From Chromatiaceae bacterium (GTDB lineage Bacteria; Pseudomonadota; Gammaproteobacteria; Chromatiales; Chromatiaceae), in NCBI GenBank assembly GCA_025458165.1, contig JALOTB010000016.1, positions 1 through 44,165 of the forward strand: 44,165 nucleotides of DNA, given 5' to 3'. This document shows positions 28,587 through 37,050 of this stretch, piece after piece (within the stretch, counting starts at the first letter, position 1; each line of letters starts with the position of its first letter). A program made the translations under genes and the position numbers. The notes below the pieces were generated by a model. That model saw only the letters and a program-made list of their open reading frames with translations. It made no database searches and was not told the DNA's origin.

Positions 28587-29564
28587 TCAGGGCCCAGACG
28601 GGGGCTGGCGCGCCTCGAGGAGCCGGATCAGGTCAGGGTCGCCCACTCGGCGGGCCAACATGAGCGATGTCTCGCCATGCAGTCCGGCGGCGTCGACCTC
28701 GCCACCCGCGGCGAGCAAGGTCTCGACGATGGGGATGTTGCGCCGGGCGACCGCCCCGTGCAGCGGGGTGCTCCCCTGCCCGGTGCGGGCGTTGACCTCG
28801 GCGCCCCGATCGACGAGCAGGCGCACGGCCTCGACTTGGCCGTAATGGACGGCCCAATGCAGGGGCGTCGCCCCGATGCGGCTTGCCCGGTCGATCTCCG
28901 CCCCTCGTCCGAGCAGGGCGCTGATCATCTCGATCTGCCCAGCCCCGGCGGCATGGTGCAACGGGGTCAGGCCGACTGCGTTCGCGGCGTGCACGTCCGC
29001 TCCGCGGCCGATCAGATACTCCGCCAGCGCGAGCTCACCGAGTGCGGCCGCCTCATGCAGTGGCGTGTCGCCGCTGCGCTCGGGGCGCAATTGGACCTCG
29101 CCCGGGCTCGCGCCGTTGACATCGGCCCCCGCCTCGACGAGCGCGGCGACTAGCGCCAGGTCGCGCTGGCGCACGGCCAGATGCAGCATGGTCGCGCCGG
29201 TGCTGGAAACGGCGCCGGAGACACCCGCCCCGTGCTCCAGGAGCAACCGGACCAGGGGCAGACTCCCCCGGCGGATGGCGATCGCGAGCGGTGGCTCCGC
29301 CCGCGCCCAGAGGGCGTTAGGGTCCGCCCCCTCCGCGAGCAGCCGCCGAGCTTCGGACTTGTCGCCCCGATTCAGCGCGGAGATCAGCGCCGACGGCCGA
29401 GGCCGCGACCAGCGCTCCGGCGGGCTGAAAATCGACGCCCAACCATCGACCTGGGGACCTTGCTCCGTGGGTAGCGGAGGCGCCTCGCCGGACTGGGCAA
29501 AGGCATAGAAAGGCAGCACCAACAGCCCGGCGAGGGCGAGGTGCAGACCGCCTGGCCCTGTCAT
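28587..29564 (-). CDS. Exported ankyrin-repeat protein, last gene of the nos cluster
   Basis: The product of 325 residues starts with a signal peptide (LHLALAGLLVLPFYAFAQS) and then has about seven ankyrin repeats (for example GDTPLHEAAALGELALAEYL, GLTPLHHAAGAGQIEMISAL and GATPLHWAVHYGQVEAVRLL). Ankyrin repeats mediate protein contacts, so a periplasmic scaffold or inhibitor role is inferred. The start overlaps the upstream stop by one base (TGATG), indicating coupling to the zincin-like gene. A nos role is not established for this gene. Confidence 0.85.
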   Translation of the reverse strand: MTGPGGLHLALAGLLVLPFYAFAQSGEAPPLPTEQGPQVDGWASIFSPPERWSRPRPSALISALNRGDKSEARRLLAEGADPNALWARAEPPLAIAIRRGSLPLVRLLLEHGAGVSGAVSSTGATMLHLAVRQRDLALVAALVEAGADVNGASPGEVQLRPERSGDTPLHEAAALGELALAEYLIGRGADVHAANAVGLTPLHHAAGAGQIEMISALLGRGAEIDRASRIGATPLHWAVHYGQVEAVRLLVDRGAEVNARTGQGSTPLHGAVARRNIPIVETLLAAGGEVDAAGLHGETSLMLARRVGDPDLIRLLEARQPPSGP

Positions 29565-30736
29565 CAGCGACCCCCTGCGTCGGCGGGGACAAGCCCGCGC
29601 TCGATCAGCCATTGGTCGATTGCCTCTCCGAGCACCTCCGCCACCGCCGTCTGGCGGCGCAGGGCATGAATGAAGCTCCCGAAATACTCGCAGGCAGTGA
29701 CACCCGGCGGCGTCTCGGGGTAATGGGCGTAGAGGATGATGCGATCCTGCATGAAGGCGAAGGTGTGCTCCAGGTTGCAATTGCGCCCCTCCACGTCCTC
29801 CGCGATCATCCCGATGAGGGTCTCGACCACCCGTTGCCTGGGCAAATCGGCCTCATCCAGCCCCCAGAGCTGCTCGGCCTCACCGCTCGCCGAGATGAAC
29901 TGGAGGTATTGCGAGAGCTTGGCGAGGCGCAGCGCGGTTGGCTCGTCGGCCATGAGCTGCCACTCGGCGAGCTGATCGTAGGCCTGATCCACCGCCATCG
30001 CTTCGCTGATCCCATAGTCCCGCAGGATGCGCACGATCCGGGCGGTGCACTCGTCCCAGGCGGAGACCGCTTCCGTCTCGCGATAGGCGGGATTCAGTGC
30101 CCGAACCTCGTTGAGATAGAGACCCTGGATGAAAAAGGCCAAGGCCTCATTGACCTTGGTATCCGCGCGATATTCCGGAAACTCCCCGATCAGGTGCAGG
30201 TGGTGGGACATGGCATGGACCATCTCGTGCACCACGAAGCTCGCCGCGGTGTAGAGCTCGGCGCTCGCCGCGCCGGTCGCATCATCCAGACCCGCGAGGA
30301 AGCCCGAGCGCAGGTAAAGCTCCCCGCTCTCGAAATACTCGGCCGCGGGTCCACCCTCGCGCTGCACCTCGAAGAGTCGCAACCGCCGCTCACCGTCGCC
30401 GAACCCGTCCCGATGAAAGCGCTCAAGCTGGGCGGCGACCAGGCCACCCATGGGGGTCCGGCGGAGCACATCGACCAGGGCGGCGAGCCGCTCGGGGGTC
30501 AGCGGAAACCGGGCCTCCTCGTCGCCGAGCGACAGGAAACGACACTCAGCAGTCACGGCCACCGTCTCGGCGGCCGGCTCCCCGGGTGAGCCCTGGGCCG
30601 AGAGCGACAGCAACCCGAGCGAGAGAGCGAGCAGCGCTCTGACGAGCCGGAGGGCCCCACCACGGGGACTCGGCGGTCGCCCCAGTTCCCGGCGACGACC
30701 CGGGCCAGCCGCGGTGGGCGCGGTGGGCGGCGTCAA
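29564..30736 (-). CDS. Exported HExxH zincin-like protein, downstream of nosY
   Basis: The product of about 390 residues, if the TTG at 30736 is the start, has a long arginine-rich N-region and a hydrophobic core (LVRALLALSLGLLSLSAQG). The motif H170-E-M-V-H174 lies in VVHEMVHAMSHHL, and NEALAF follows with a Glu at about 197, the layout of gluzincin metallopeptidases (HExxH plus a downstream Glu). No known peptidase family was recognised beyond this. The TTG overlaps the nosY stop (TTGA) and the 3' end overlaps the ankyrin gene, so nosY, this gene and the ankyrin gene are probably one transcript. Other starts are possible, since no ATG or GTG sits before the signal sequence. Confidence 0.65.
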   Translation of the reverse strand: MTPPTAPTAAGPGRRRELGRPPSPRGGALRLVRALLALSLGLLSLSAQGSPGEPAAETVAVTAECRFLSLGDEEARFPLTPERLAALVDVLRRTPMGGLVAAQLERFHRDGFGDGERRLRLFEVQREGGPAAEYFESGELYLRSGFLAGLDDATGAASAELYTAASFVVHEMVHAMSHHLHLIGEFPEYRADTKVNEALAFFIQGLYLNEVRALNPAYRETEAVSAWDECTARIVRILRDYGISEAMAVDQAYDQLAEWQLMADEPTALRLAKLSQYLQFISASGEAEQLWGLDEADLPRQRVVETLIGMIAEDVEGRNCNLEHTFAFMQDRIILYAHYPETPPGVTACEYFGSFIHALRRQTAVAEVLGEAIDQWLIERGLVPADAGGR

Positions 30737-31560
30737 GGCAGGTCGCTGCGACGGAACAGCAGGTAGCCGCCGAAGGCGCAGGCGGTCCCGAGCAGCAGGG
30801 GGTAGATGAGGGCAAAGGCGATGTATCCGGTCTGGCCGAAGGCATCGAGGATAACGTAAGCGGATGGCCCGAGTATGACGAGCTGCTGGTCGAGCAGCAT
30901 CATGGCCGCGGTGCGGAAGACCTGGAGCGGATTGATCAGGGCGAGGGACACCGCGGCCTCGGGGGGGAGCTGGTTTCGGATCATCACCCCGAGCAGGATG
31001 AGATCGATGAACAGCAGCAGGGTGAGCCAGACCACGAAGGCCGAGGCTTGGGCCACGTCCGCCGAGCGCGCCAGGGTCGAGAGCAGCATCCCGATGCCGA
31101 GGAAGCACCAGGCGAGTGTCATCAGCAGGGCAGTGTAATAGACGAAGAGCGCCCAGGGCACCTCCGCCCCCTTGGCCGCCCCCCAGATCACCGCGGCAAG
31201 CAGCGCGAGGAACACCGGGATGAAGACCGCCAGAAACCGCCCTGCGAGCTTGCCCCAGTACCAGGGGGCGAGCCCAATGGGGAGCGAGAGCAGGTACTCG
31301 TAGATCCCCGCCTCGCGGTCACCCGCCACCGAGCGCACCGTGGTGATGAGCACGAACACCGGGAGGATCGCCATGCTGAGCTGTATGAAGGTCACCATCA
31401 GACGCGACAGCCCGGTGAAGCCCATGATCCGCGACTCGGTGAGTCCGAAGATGAAGAGCAGCGCCACTAGGCCGCCGAACACCAGCGTATAGGCGGGGAA
31501 CCACTTCGCCCGCAGCGACTCCAGAATGTCCGTCCAGGCCGTCAATAAAAAATTCTTCAT
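30733..31560 (-). CDS. nosY: NosY ABC transporter permease
   Basis: The product of 275 residues has six predicted membrane helices and is the permease partner of the ATPase NosF and the periplasmic NosD, in the machine needed for maturation of the copper-sulfide centre of nitrous oxide reductase. Family features include SVAGDREAGIYEYLLSLPI (about 78-96). It is separated from nosF by nosL and a cytochrome gene, and from the preceding cytochrome gene by 252 bp. Confidence 0.92.
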   Translation of the reverse strand: MKNFLLTAWTDILESLRAKWFPAYTLVFGGLVALLFIFGLTESRIMGFTGLSRLMVTFIQLSMAILPVFVLITTVRSVAGDREAGIYEYLLSLPIGLAPWYWGKLAGRFLAVFIPVFLALLAAVIWGAAKGAEVPWALFVYYTALLMTLAWCFLGIGMLLSTLARSADVAQASAFVVWLTLLLFIDLILLGVMIRNQLPPEAAVSLALINPLQVFRTAAMMLLDQQLVILGPSAYVILDAFGQTGYIAFALIYPLLLGTACAFGGYLLFRRSDLP

Positions 31561-31812
31561 CGCCTAAGGAACGGCTCGCTAACCACTAAAGAAGCCCACC
31601 AGGAACGACCGCTAGCAATCTAATCGTGGTCGTAATCGGACAAGCGTTGCGAACGCGAGAGAGTCCGTGGCGGTTGGATCGCCTCGATTACGATCACGAC
31701 AACGATGGATTCGTCGACTAACGGATTCTTGACTCGTTGCTCAATCGCCGTGCGTGCGGCATCGAATCGCGACTGCAAGCCGCTCTCACAGCGACTCGCT
31801 ATACGCTCCACG
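31561..31812. other. Intergenic region between nosY and the preceding cytochrome gene
   Basis: An open minus-strand tail reads RVKNPLVDESIVVVIVIEAI and ends SDYDHD at 31620. It has no recognised domain and its reading frame runs out of the cytochrome gene in a different register. GTGGTCGTAATCG (31626-31638) is nearly an inverted copy of CGATTACGATCACGAC (about 31684-31699). A recognisable promoter for nosY was not found. Confidence 0.35.
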
Positions 31813-32181
31813 TCACCGCTGGACCGTCTTGAGATACTCGCCGATCTCGATGATGGTCTTGACCTCCAGGTTGTCGCTGAAGAGCGGCATGCGCGGACCC
31901 TCCGGTGAAGGCACCTCGTGGCGTTGATCGACCGCCTTGAGCACGCGCTCGGCGACCAGCTCATCGCCCCCGCCGGCACGCAGGTTGCGCAGGTCCGTCG
32001 GGGTGATCTTGAGCACACTTGCCAACGGCCCCTGGCCGTCGGCGTCGACCCCGTGGCAGTTGGCGCAGAACAGGAGATAGTGCGCGTTGCCCCGCTCGAT
32101 CGCGGCCTGCTCCGCGGCCGTTGCGCCCCAGGCGCATGTTGCGATTGTCGCGGCCAGGACGATTGCCCTCGTGCTCTTCAT
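31813..32181 (-). CDS. Monohaem c-type cytochrome in nos cluster (NosC-like)
   Basis: The product of 122 residues has a signal peptide (cut near TAAEQ) and one cytochrome c domain with CANCH (about 39-43) and a likely Met axial ligand in PRMPLFSDNL near residue 97. A GGGAGG Shine-Dalgarno lies five bases before the ATG. It sits 20 bp after nosL. Clade II nos clusters commonly encode small cytochromes (NosC1/NosC2) that pass electrons from NosGH to NosZ; which of the three cytochromes here does so is not clear. Confidence 0.85.
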   Translation of the reverse strand: MKSTRAIVLAATIATCAWGATAAEQAAIERGNAHYLLFCANCHGVDADGQGPLASVLKITPTDLRNLRAGGGDELVAERVLKAVDQRHEVPSPEGPRMPLFSDNLEVKTIIEIGEYLKTVQR

Positions 32182-32201
32182 CCGAACCTCCCGCTGAGAG
32201 A

Positions 32202-32720
32202 TCAATGGCTGTGATCGTGGTCGTGATCCTGGACTGGGTCGAGCTGACCACCATGCACGTTGAAGCGTCGCTCGACCTCGAAGATGTGCTCTTTGGCCTG
32301 GGCATAGTCGAGGCCGCCCGCGGCGGGCTCGCTCTGGGCACCCAGGCCATACTCCATCGGCGTCACCCGGCCGGTGATCCAGGTCGCGGTGCGGGCGTCG
32401 ATCCACTCGCCGCTGCGCCAATCGGTCACCCAGATCTCAGTGGCAGGATCGTCCCGCCAGGCATTGTCTTCCAGCCAGATCACCGCGCAGCCGATATCGT
32501 CGAAGCGATAGACACGGGAGCGCCCATCGGCCTCCTGCACCCGCACCTGGGCCGAGTGCTTGCGATCCGAGAGCACCATCCGGCAGCGCTCGCAGCTGAC
32601 GCGGTCCCACTTGACGTCGATGGGGCCGGTGCCGGGATCGCCGCAGCCGCCGAGCGAGACCAGCACGAGCGACATGAGCGCAACGGCTGACAAATAGAGC
32701 ACCCTGACCCTACTCATCAT
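32202..32720 (-). CDS. nosL: NosL copper-binding lipoprotein
   Basis: The product of 172 residues has a lipoprotein signal peptide with lipobox LGGC (Cys at about 26), so it should be an outer- or inner-membrane-anchored periplasmic lipoprotein. The NosL copper site motif CERCRM is at about 43-48. NosL delivers copper for NosZ maturation. The C-terminus ends in the His/Asp-rich run QDHDHDHSH, which may add metal-binding capacity. Start is ATG-ATG; either may be used. A copy of a dispersed repeat lies across the start. Confidence 0.9.
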   Translation of the reverse strand: MMSRVRVLYLSAVALMSLVLVSLGGCGDPGTGPIDVKWDRVSCERCRMVLSDRKHSAQVRVQEADGRSRVYRFDDIGCAVIWLEDNAWRDDPATEIWVTDWRSGEWIDARTATWITGRVTPMEYGLGAQSEPAAGGLDYAQAKEHIFEVERRFNVHGGQLDPVQDHDHDHSH

Positions 32721-32736
32721 CTGCGTTCATTCGCGG
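32719..32736 (+). repeat. Dispersed repeat unit at the nosL start
   Basis: ATCTGCGTTCATTCGCGG recurs with one mismatch at 37267-37284 and in inverted, degenerate form at 37044-37073. No coding role. Confidence 0.6.
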
Positions 32737-32748
32737 CTAGATTCCCAC

Positions 32749-33633
32749 TCAGGCATACCGCACCTCCGCCAGCTCCGCCGGGCGCCCCTCGTCGAGGCTG
32801 ATGTGCGCCAGCAGCGCGGCATAGCGCGTGAGCATGCCGAGGAACCGCAGACGGTCCGGGCCGGCCACCCAGCCCTCCCAGGTGCGCCCGCCGTCGCTGG
32901 TGCGGAACCCCCAGGGATTGACCGTGCGCCCGAAGGCCTCGTCGGCCCGGGTCAGCACCAGGCGACAGCGCAGCCGGCTGGAGAGGTCCACCAGGTCGGC
33001 CACCCGATCGTCGAGCACCACCACCCCCTGGTCCATCTCGATCACTCGGTTGACCAAGGCCGCCACCTCGTCCAGCCGGTGGCTGGAGATCAGCATGGCG
33101 GCGGTGTCCTGGCGCTCGGCGAGCAGCCCAAAGAAGATGTGGCGGGCGTCGGGGTCGAGGTTGGCGGCCGGCTCGTCCATCACCAGCAGCTCAGTGTCGC
33201 GCCCCAGGGCGATACTGATGAGGAGCTTCTGCTTCTGCCCGCCCGAGAGCTTGACGAAGGGCTGGCGGCGCATCCGGCTCACGTCGAGCCCGAGGCGTAG
33301 CGCCATCGCCTCCATGCGCTCGGGCTCGGCCCCGCAGACCCCGGCGGCGAAGGTGATGAGCTGGCCCACGGGCATCTTGAGCGGTGGCGGGAGCTGGGGA
33401 ACGAAGCCGACCTTGGCGAGCACCTGCTCGCGGTGCTCCCGCGGGTCGAGCCCGTCCACCCGCACCCGCCCCTGGCAGGTGTACTCGCCGAGAAGGCAGC
33501 GGATCAGCGTGGTCTTTCCCGCCCCATTGGAGCCCACCAGGGCGACGCGGTGGCCGCGTTCGATGCTGAGGTCGATGCCTTTGAGGACCTCCTGGCGTCG
33601 GAAGCGCTTGACGACCTGCTCGAATCGAATCAT
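32749..33633 (-). CDS. nosF: NosF ABC transporter ATPase
   Basis: The product of 294 residues is the ATP-binding subunit of the NosDFY complex. Walker A GSNGAGKTT (about 34-42), signature KLSGGQKQKL (about 129-138), and Walker B LLVMDEPAANLD (about 149-160) are intact. About 70 residues follow the nucleotide-binding domain, as in NosF proteins. MIRFEQVVKRF is taken as the start (ATG 33633); the frame extends to 33675 without similarity. Confidence 0.94.
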   Translation of the reverse strand: MIRFEQVVKRFRRQEVLKGIDLSIERGHRVALVGSNGAGKTTLIRCLLGEYTCQGRVRVDGLDPREHREQVLAKVGFVPQLPPPLKMPVGQLITFAAGVCGAEPERMEAMALRLGLDVSRMRRQPFVKLSGGQKQKLLISIALGRDTELLVMDEPAANLDPDARHIFFGLLAERQDTAAMLISSHRLDEVAALVNRVIEMDQGVVVLDDRVADLVDLSSRLRCRLVLTRADEAFGRTVNPWGFRTSDGGRTWEGWVAGPDRLRFLGMLTRYAALLAHISLDEGRPAELAEVRYA

Positions 33634-33709
33634 TAGGGGACCCCGTCTCAGGCCGTTAGTGAAACGCCGATTCATTGCGCGTGTCCCGCGTGGGGCAGGA
33701 TGCCCCGCC

Positions 33710-33737
33710 AGCTACAAGCGCTCAGGCGCTTGAAGCT
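33710..33737. repeat. Stem-loop between nosH and nosF
   Basis: AGCT-a-CAAGCGC, loop TCAG, then GCGCTTG-a-AGCT: an 11-bp stem with one A/A mismatch in a 189-bp gap inside the nos cluster. There is no T-run. It could be an mRNA processing or stability element. Confidence 0.5.
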
Positions 33738-33822
33738 GAGGGAACCCGGAAACCGCGCTTTTCGGGCTCCGTGCTGATTTGTGCCAGGGGTGGCCGTTAA
33801 TCAGCATCTCCCAGGAGCGCCG

Positions 33823-34800
33823 CTAGAGCGCCTTGTCGAGCCCCTTGATCTTGAAGCTTAGGGAGCTGGTCGGACAGAGGTCGACGCACAACCCACAGCG
33901 CGTGCAATCCGCGCCGATGTCGGTGGTCAGCCCCCGTGCGCGCCCGCGGATCGTGACGTCGAGCACATGGGGCACCAGGCACACCTTACGGCAATCGCCC
34001 TCGTAGTGACAGGTCTGCATGTTGTACTGCACGCGCAGGGGCGAGATCGTCCCTACGATCCCATAGGTGATCCCGATCGCGCAGATGTACCGGCACCAGG
34101 CCCGACGCGAGACAAAGACCTCGAATGCGAGCAGCGCCAGGACCCAGAGCAGCGCGAGGCCCGGACCGTAGATCAGTGCCCGGCTGGCGATGCCAGTCGG
34201 CGAGATGGTCTCGAAGACGGTGTAGCCGGTGGCCAGGGCGAGCAGCACGAAGAACACGTAAAGCGCCGGGCGCACCAAGCGGTGGAACTGGACGTCCTTC
34301 ACCCACTTCTTCTCGGCGAGCTTGAGGTGGAGCGACTCGGCCCACTCCGCGAGCAAATGATACGGGCAGAGCCAGGAGCAGAAGGTCCGACCGCCGAGCA
34401 GCCACCAGAGCACGGCGACAGTGACTGTGCCGATAATGAGGTTCAACACCACGTGCTTGTAGGCCAGCATCACCTGCAAGGCGGCATTGAGGTCCGCCAT
34501 GTGGAACCCGACGAAGCGCGAGGCGGTCAGTGCCCCCTCCAAGAGCTGGATGTCGAGCTGGTAGGAGACGACGAAGAGCAGGTTCAGCGCGATCAGGGTC
34601 GCCCAGCGCCGGTTGCGCCACTTGTGCCGGTGCCGGGCTGCCTCGTGTCCCTCCTCCAGGGCGCGGAGCTGCTCCTTGGTCAGCTTCTCGCGGCGCTTCT
34701 CGTCATAGACCACCCGCACCTCGACGGGCAGGGCCTCCCACTGGGGCTTGGTCGGCTTCAGGCCGACCAACTGGCGCAGGGATTCAATGAAATAGCTCAT
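33823..34800 (-). CDS. nosH: NosH, NapH-like membrane ferredoxin
   Basis: The product of 325 residues is a polytopic quinol-dehydrogenase-type protein. A cytoplasmic N-terminal stretch of about 65 residues precedes about four membrane helices. The conserved CxxxCP loop is seen in FCSWLCPYHLL; the second loop reads CRYICAIG, with Ala where Pro is usual. Toward the C-terminus are a cysteine cluster (CHYEGDCRKVC) and a [4Fe-4S] motif CTRCGLCVDLCP. With NosG it is thought to take electrons from quinol to cytochrome c and NosZ, replacing NosR in clade II clusters. Confidence 0.92.
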   Translation of the reverse strand: MSYFIESLRQLVGLKPTKPQWEALPVEVRVVYDEKRREKLTKEQLRALEEGHEAARHRHKWRNRRWATLIALNLLFVVSYQLDIQLLEGALTASRFVGFHMADLNAALQVMLAYKHVVLNLIIGTVTVAVLWWLLGGRTFCSWLCPYHLLAEWAESLHLKLAEKKWVKDVQFHRLVRPALYVFFVLLALATGYTVFETISPTGIASRALIYGPGLALLWVLALLAFEVFVSRRAWCRYICAIGITYGIVGTISPLRVQYNMQTCHYEGDCRKVCLVPHVLDVTIRGRARGLTTDIGADCTRCGLCVDLCPTSSLSFKIKGLDKAL

Positions 34801-34837
34801 CGCGGCTCACGTGGAACGCGCCTCTTACGCCTTGCGG

Positions 34838-35677
34838 TCAGACCCAGTCGGCGCTCTGGTCGATATCGATGACGATGGCCGCCGGATCGACCGGGCAGAT
34901 CATCTCGCACACCCCGCAGCCCACGCAGCCGTCGGCTACCACCGGGATCGCGGAGCGGCCGTCGTCCGAGTGCTCCAGCCGGATCGCCTGCCGCGGCGGG
35001 CACTGGTTCGGGTCCCCCGAGGGCGGTGTGCCGGCGGCGCACTGGGCGATGCGGATCTCGATCGGGCACTGTCGGATGCACAGATCGCACAGTGGCAAAT
35101 CGTAGGGGTAGTCGGCGACGCGGATCGGCTTCCAGCGGTCGACGTCCTCATAGCGCAGCATGCCGCCAAAGTCCGGCCCGCGCGCCTGGCCCTGAAAGCC
35201 CTTCCCGTGCGCGGCAAGGCAGGCATCCGGCCGCGCCAAGCGGGCGAAGCCCATCCGCGCCTGAGCCGGATAGTCGATGTCGTGGGTGAGCGCCCCGGTC
35301 GGGCAGGCCAGCACGCACTGCAGTCCGTCGCAGGAGAAGTCGCAGGCCTGATCTCGCGCCTCGATGTAGGGCACCCCGATTCCGACCCCATCGGTCAGAT
35401 CCGCGAGCAGGATCGCTTCCACCGGGCAGACCTGGACGCACTGCCCGCATTTGATGCAGGCGGCGAAAAACTCCTGCTCCGCCAGACGGTCCTTGAGCGC
35501 CCCCGGCGGACGCAGCCGGGCGTTCGCGTTGCCGATCAACGGCATCAGCCCGAGCAGCGAGATGCTGACCATCCCGGCCGCCAGGGCCGAGCTGCGCAGG
35601 AACTCGCGGCGGCTCTGGTCGCGCCGCTTGGCGCTGACCGGTGCGCGCCCAGACTTGGCTTTCGGCTTGTCAGTCAT
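34838..35677 (-). CDS. nosG: NosG, NapG/MauM-like periplasmic ferredoxin
   Basis: The product of 279 residues begins with a twin-arginine signal (SRREFLRSSALAAG), which fits export with pre-assembled clusters. At least four [4Fe-4S] motifs follow, including CIKCGQCVQVCP, CDFSCDGLQCVLACP, CDLCIRQCP and CVGCGVCEMICP. It lies 37 bp before nosH and 14 bp after nosD, forming a NosGH electron-transfer module. Confidence 0.93.
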   Translation of the reverse strand: MTDKPKAKSGRAPVSAKRRDQSRREFLRSSALAAGMVSISLLGLMPLIGNANARLRPPGALKDRLAEQEFFAACIKCGQCVQVCPVEAILLADLTDGVGIGVPYIEARDQACDFSCDGLQCVLACPTGALTHDIDYPAQARMGFARLARPDACLAAHGKGFQGQARGPDFGGMLRYEDVDRWKPIRVADYPYDLPLCDLCIRQCPIEIRIAQCAAGTPPSGDPNQCPPRQAIRLEHSDDGRSAIPVVADGCVGCGVCEMICPVDPAAIVIDIDQSADWV

Positions 35678-35691
35678 GGGCGAATCTCTGG

Positions 35692-37050
35692 CTAATCGCG
35701 CCCCAGGGACTGTCGCAACGCCTCGAGGGCGTCGTAGCCGCTCGGCGCGGTCGGCGCCGCCTCTTCGACCTTCGGCTCGGCGTACTCGTCGATCGCCATC
35801 GTGGGCGAGGGCACCATCAGGTCACCAACGTCGATCGACGCCGCCCGCAAGGGCTGGAGGTCGCGGACCAGGAGATCCGGGGTCGTGGAGGGCGACAGAC
35901 GCTCGATGAAGTCCAGCACCTCCAGCATGGGCGTGGCCTTGAAGAACTGCGCCGGGGGGACATCCATCCACAGTCGGTCCGCAAAGGCATAGAGCTCGTA
36001 AGGGGTGTCGCCGATACCATCGTCATCACGGTCGAAGCCCTGGTAGTCGTCCCAGAAGTTGCCGTGCCAGGTGTTGCGGTTGGCCGTCTTGCCCCCCTCC
36101 ACGACGATCTGGGTGGTATTGCCCTGGAACCAGTTGCCCGTGAAGGTGTTGCCGTACCAGTCATTGAGCCAACGCACGCCGACCCCGTTGTAGGCGATCA
36201 GGTTGCCCCGGAAGACGTTCGTCGTCTCCGGCTGATAGGGCGAGACGTCGATGTAGACCCCGTCGGCGCAATACAGCATTCGGTTGCCCTCGATGACGAG
36301 GTCCGAGCTCTCCTTGAGACCCAAACCGACCCCCGTCGGGCCATGCGCATTGACGATGGTGTTGTTCTTCAGCACCACGCCGTCGCTGTACATGACGAAA
36401 ATCCCGACCGTGTTGTCCTCGAAATAGTTGTCCTCGACCCGGTTGTACTGGGAGTACATGAAGTGCAGCGAGTAGCGGCCGCCGCGGGCGTCGTTGCGGG
36501 CGATCAGGTTGTCGCGGGAATACCAGATCACGATGTCGCGCGAGTCGCGGACGACGTTGTCGGTGATCTGGTTGTTGAAGCTGTACCAGAGCCGGATGGC
36601 GTCGCCGCGCACCCCGAGATCCACCGGTTTGGAGACGATGTGGTTGCGCCGGACGATGTTGTTGTTCGACTGCTGCAGATCGATGCCGAACAGGGTGTCC
36701 TCGATGCGGTTATCTCGGATCACGTTGAACTTGCCCCGGACCTGCACGCCCGAGTCGATGTCGTTGTGCGAGGTCCCGGAGTTGACCAGCCGCAGGTTCT
36801 TGAGCGTCGCGCCGTCGGTGTCGAGCAGGATCACCGTGCCCTTGCCGCCGGCGTCGATGGTCACCTGGTCCTGCCCGTCGATGGTGATGGCCTTGTCGAT
36901 CACCACCGGCCCCGCATAGATCCCAGGCTCAGGCGTCAGCACCGCCCCCGGATCGGCCGCGTCCACCAGCGCCTGAAACGGCGGATAGGCTGCTTCAGCA
37001 GAAACGACTGCGGACAGACCCAGCGGCATGCAAAGAAGAAGGGTCCGCAA
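35692..37050 (-). CDS. nosD: NosD periplasmic copper-maturation protein
   Basis: The product of about 452 residues has a signal peptide (RTLLLCMPLGLSAVVSAEA) and a right-handed parallel beta-helix made of CASH/PbH1 repeats (many N-x-I/V-x-x-N rungs such as NNNIVRRNHI, NTVGIFVMYSDGVVLKNN). It is the periplasmic partner of NosFY. The start is uncertain: TTG at 37050 gives a proper signal peptide, while ATG at 37029 leaves an uncharged, short one. A copy of a dispersed repeat overlaps this N-terminal region. The C-terminal 80 residues are acidic and low in similarity. Confidence 0.92.
   Translation of the reverse strand: MRTLLLCMPLGLSAVVSAEAAYPPFQALVDAADPGAVLTPEPGIYAGPVVIDKAITIDGQDQVTIDAGGKGTVILLDTDGATLKNLRLVNSGTSHNDIDSGVQVRGKFNVIRDNRIEDTLFGIDLQQSNNNIVRRNHIVSKPVDLGVRGDAIRLWYSFNNQITDNVVRDSRDIVIWYSRDNLIARNDARGGRYSLHFMYSQYNRVEDNYFEDNTVGIFVMYSDGVVLKNNTIVNAHGPTGVGLGLKESSDLVIEGNRMLYCADGVYIDVSPYQPETTNVFRGNLIAYNGVGVRWLNDWYGNTFTGNWFQGNTTQIVVEGGKTANRNTWHGNFWDDYQGFDRDDDGIGDTPYELYAFADRLWMDVPPAQFFKATPMLEVLDFIERLSPSTTPDLLVRDLQPLRAASIDVGDLMVPSPTMAIDEYAEPKVEEAAPTAPSGYDALEALRQSLGRD

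Noticed and set aside
31729..31745. Minus-strand TTGAG and GTCAA half-sites as a further FNR box before nosY
   Set aside because: The spacer is 6 bp instead of 4, so it does not match the FNR/Dnr geometry.
31620..32018. Open minus-strand frame of 132 codons overlapping the NosC-like cytochrome gene and running to 31620
   Set aside because: Its first two thirds is a frame shadow of the cytochrome gene; only the tail is outside it and has no recognisable domain.
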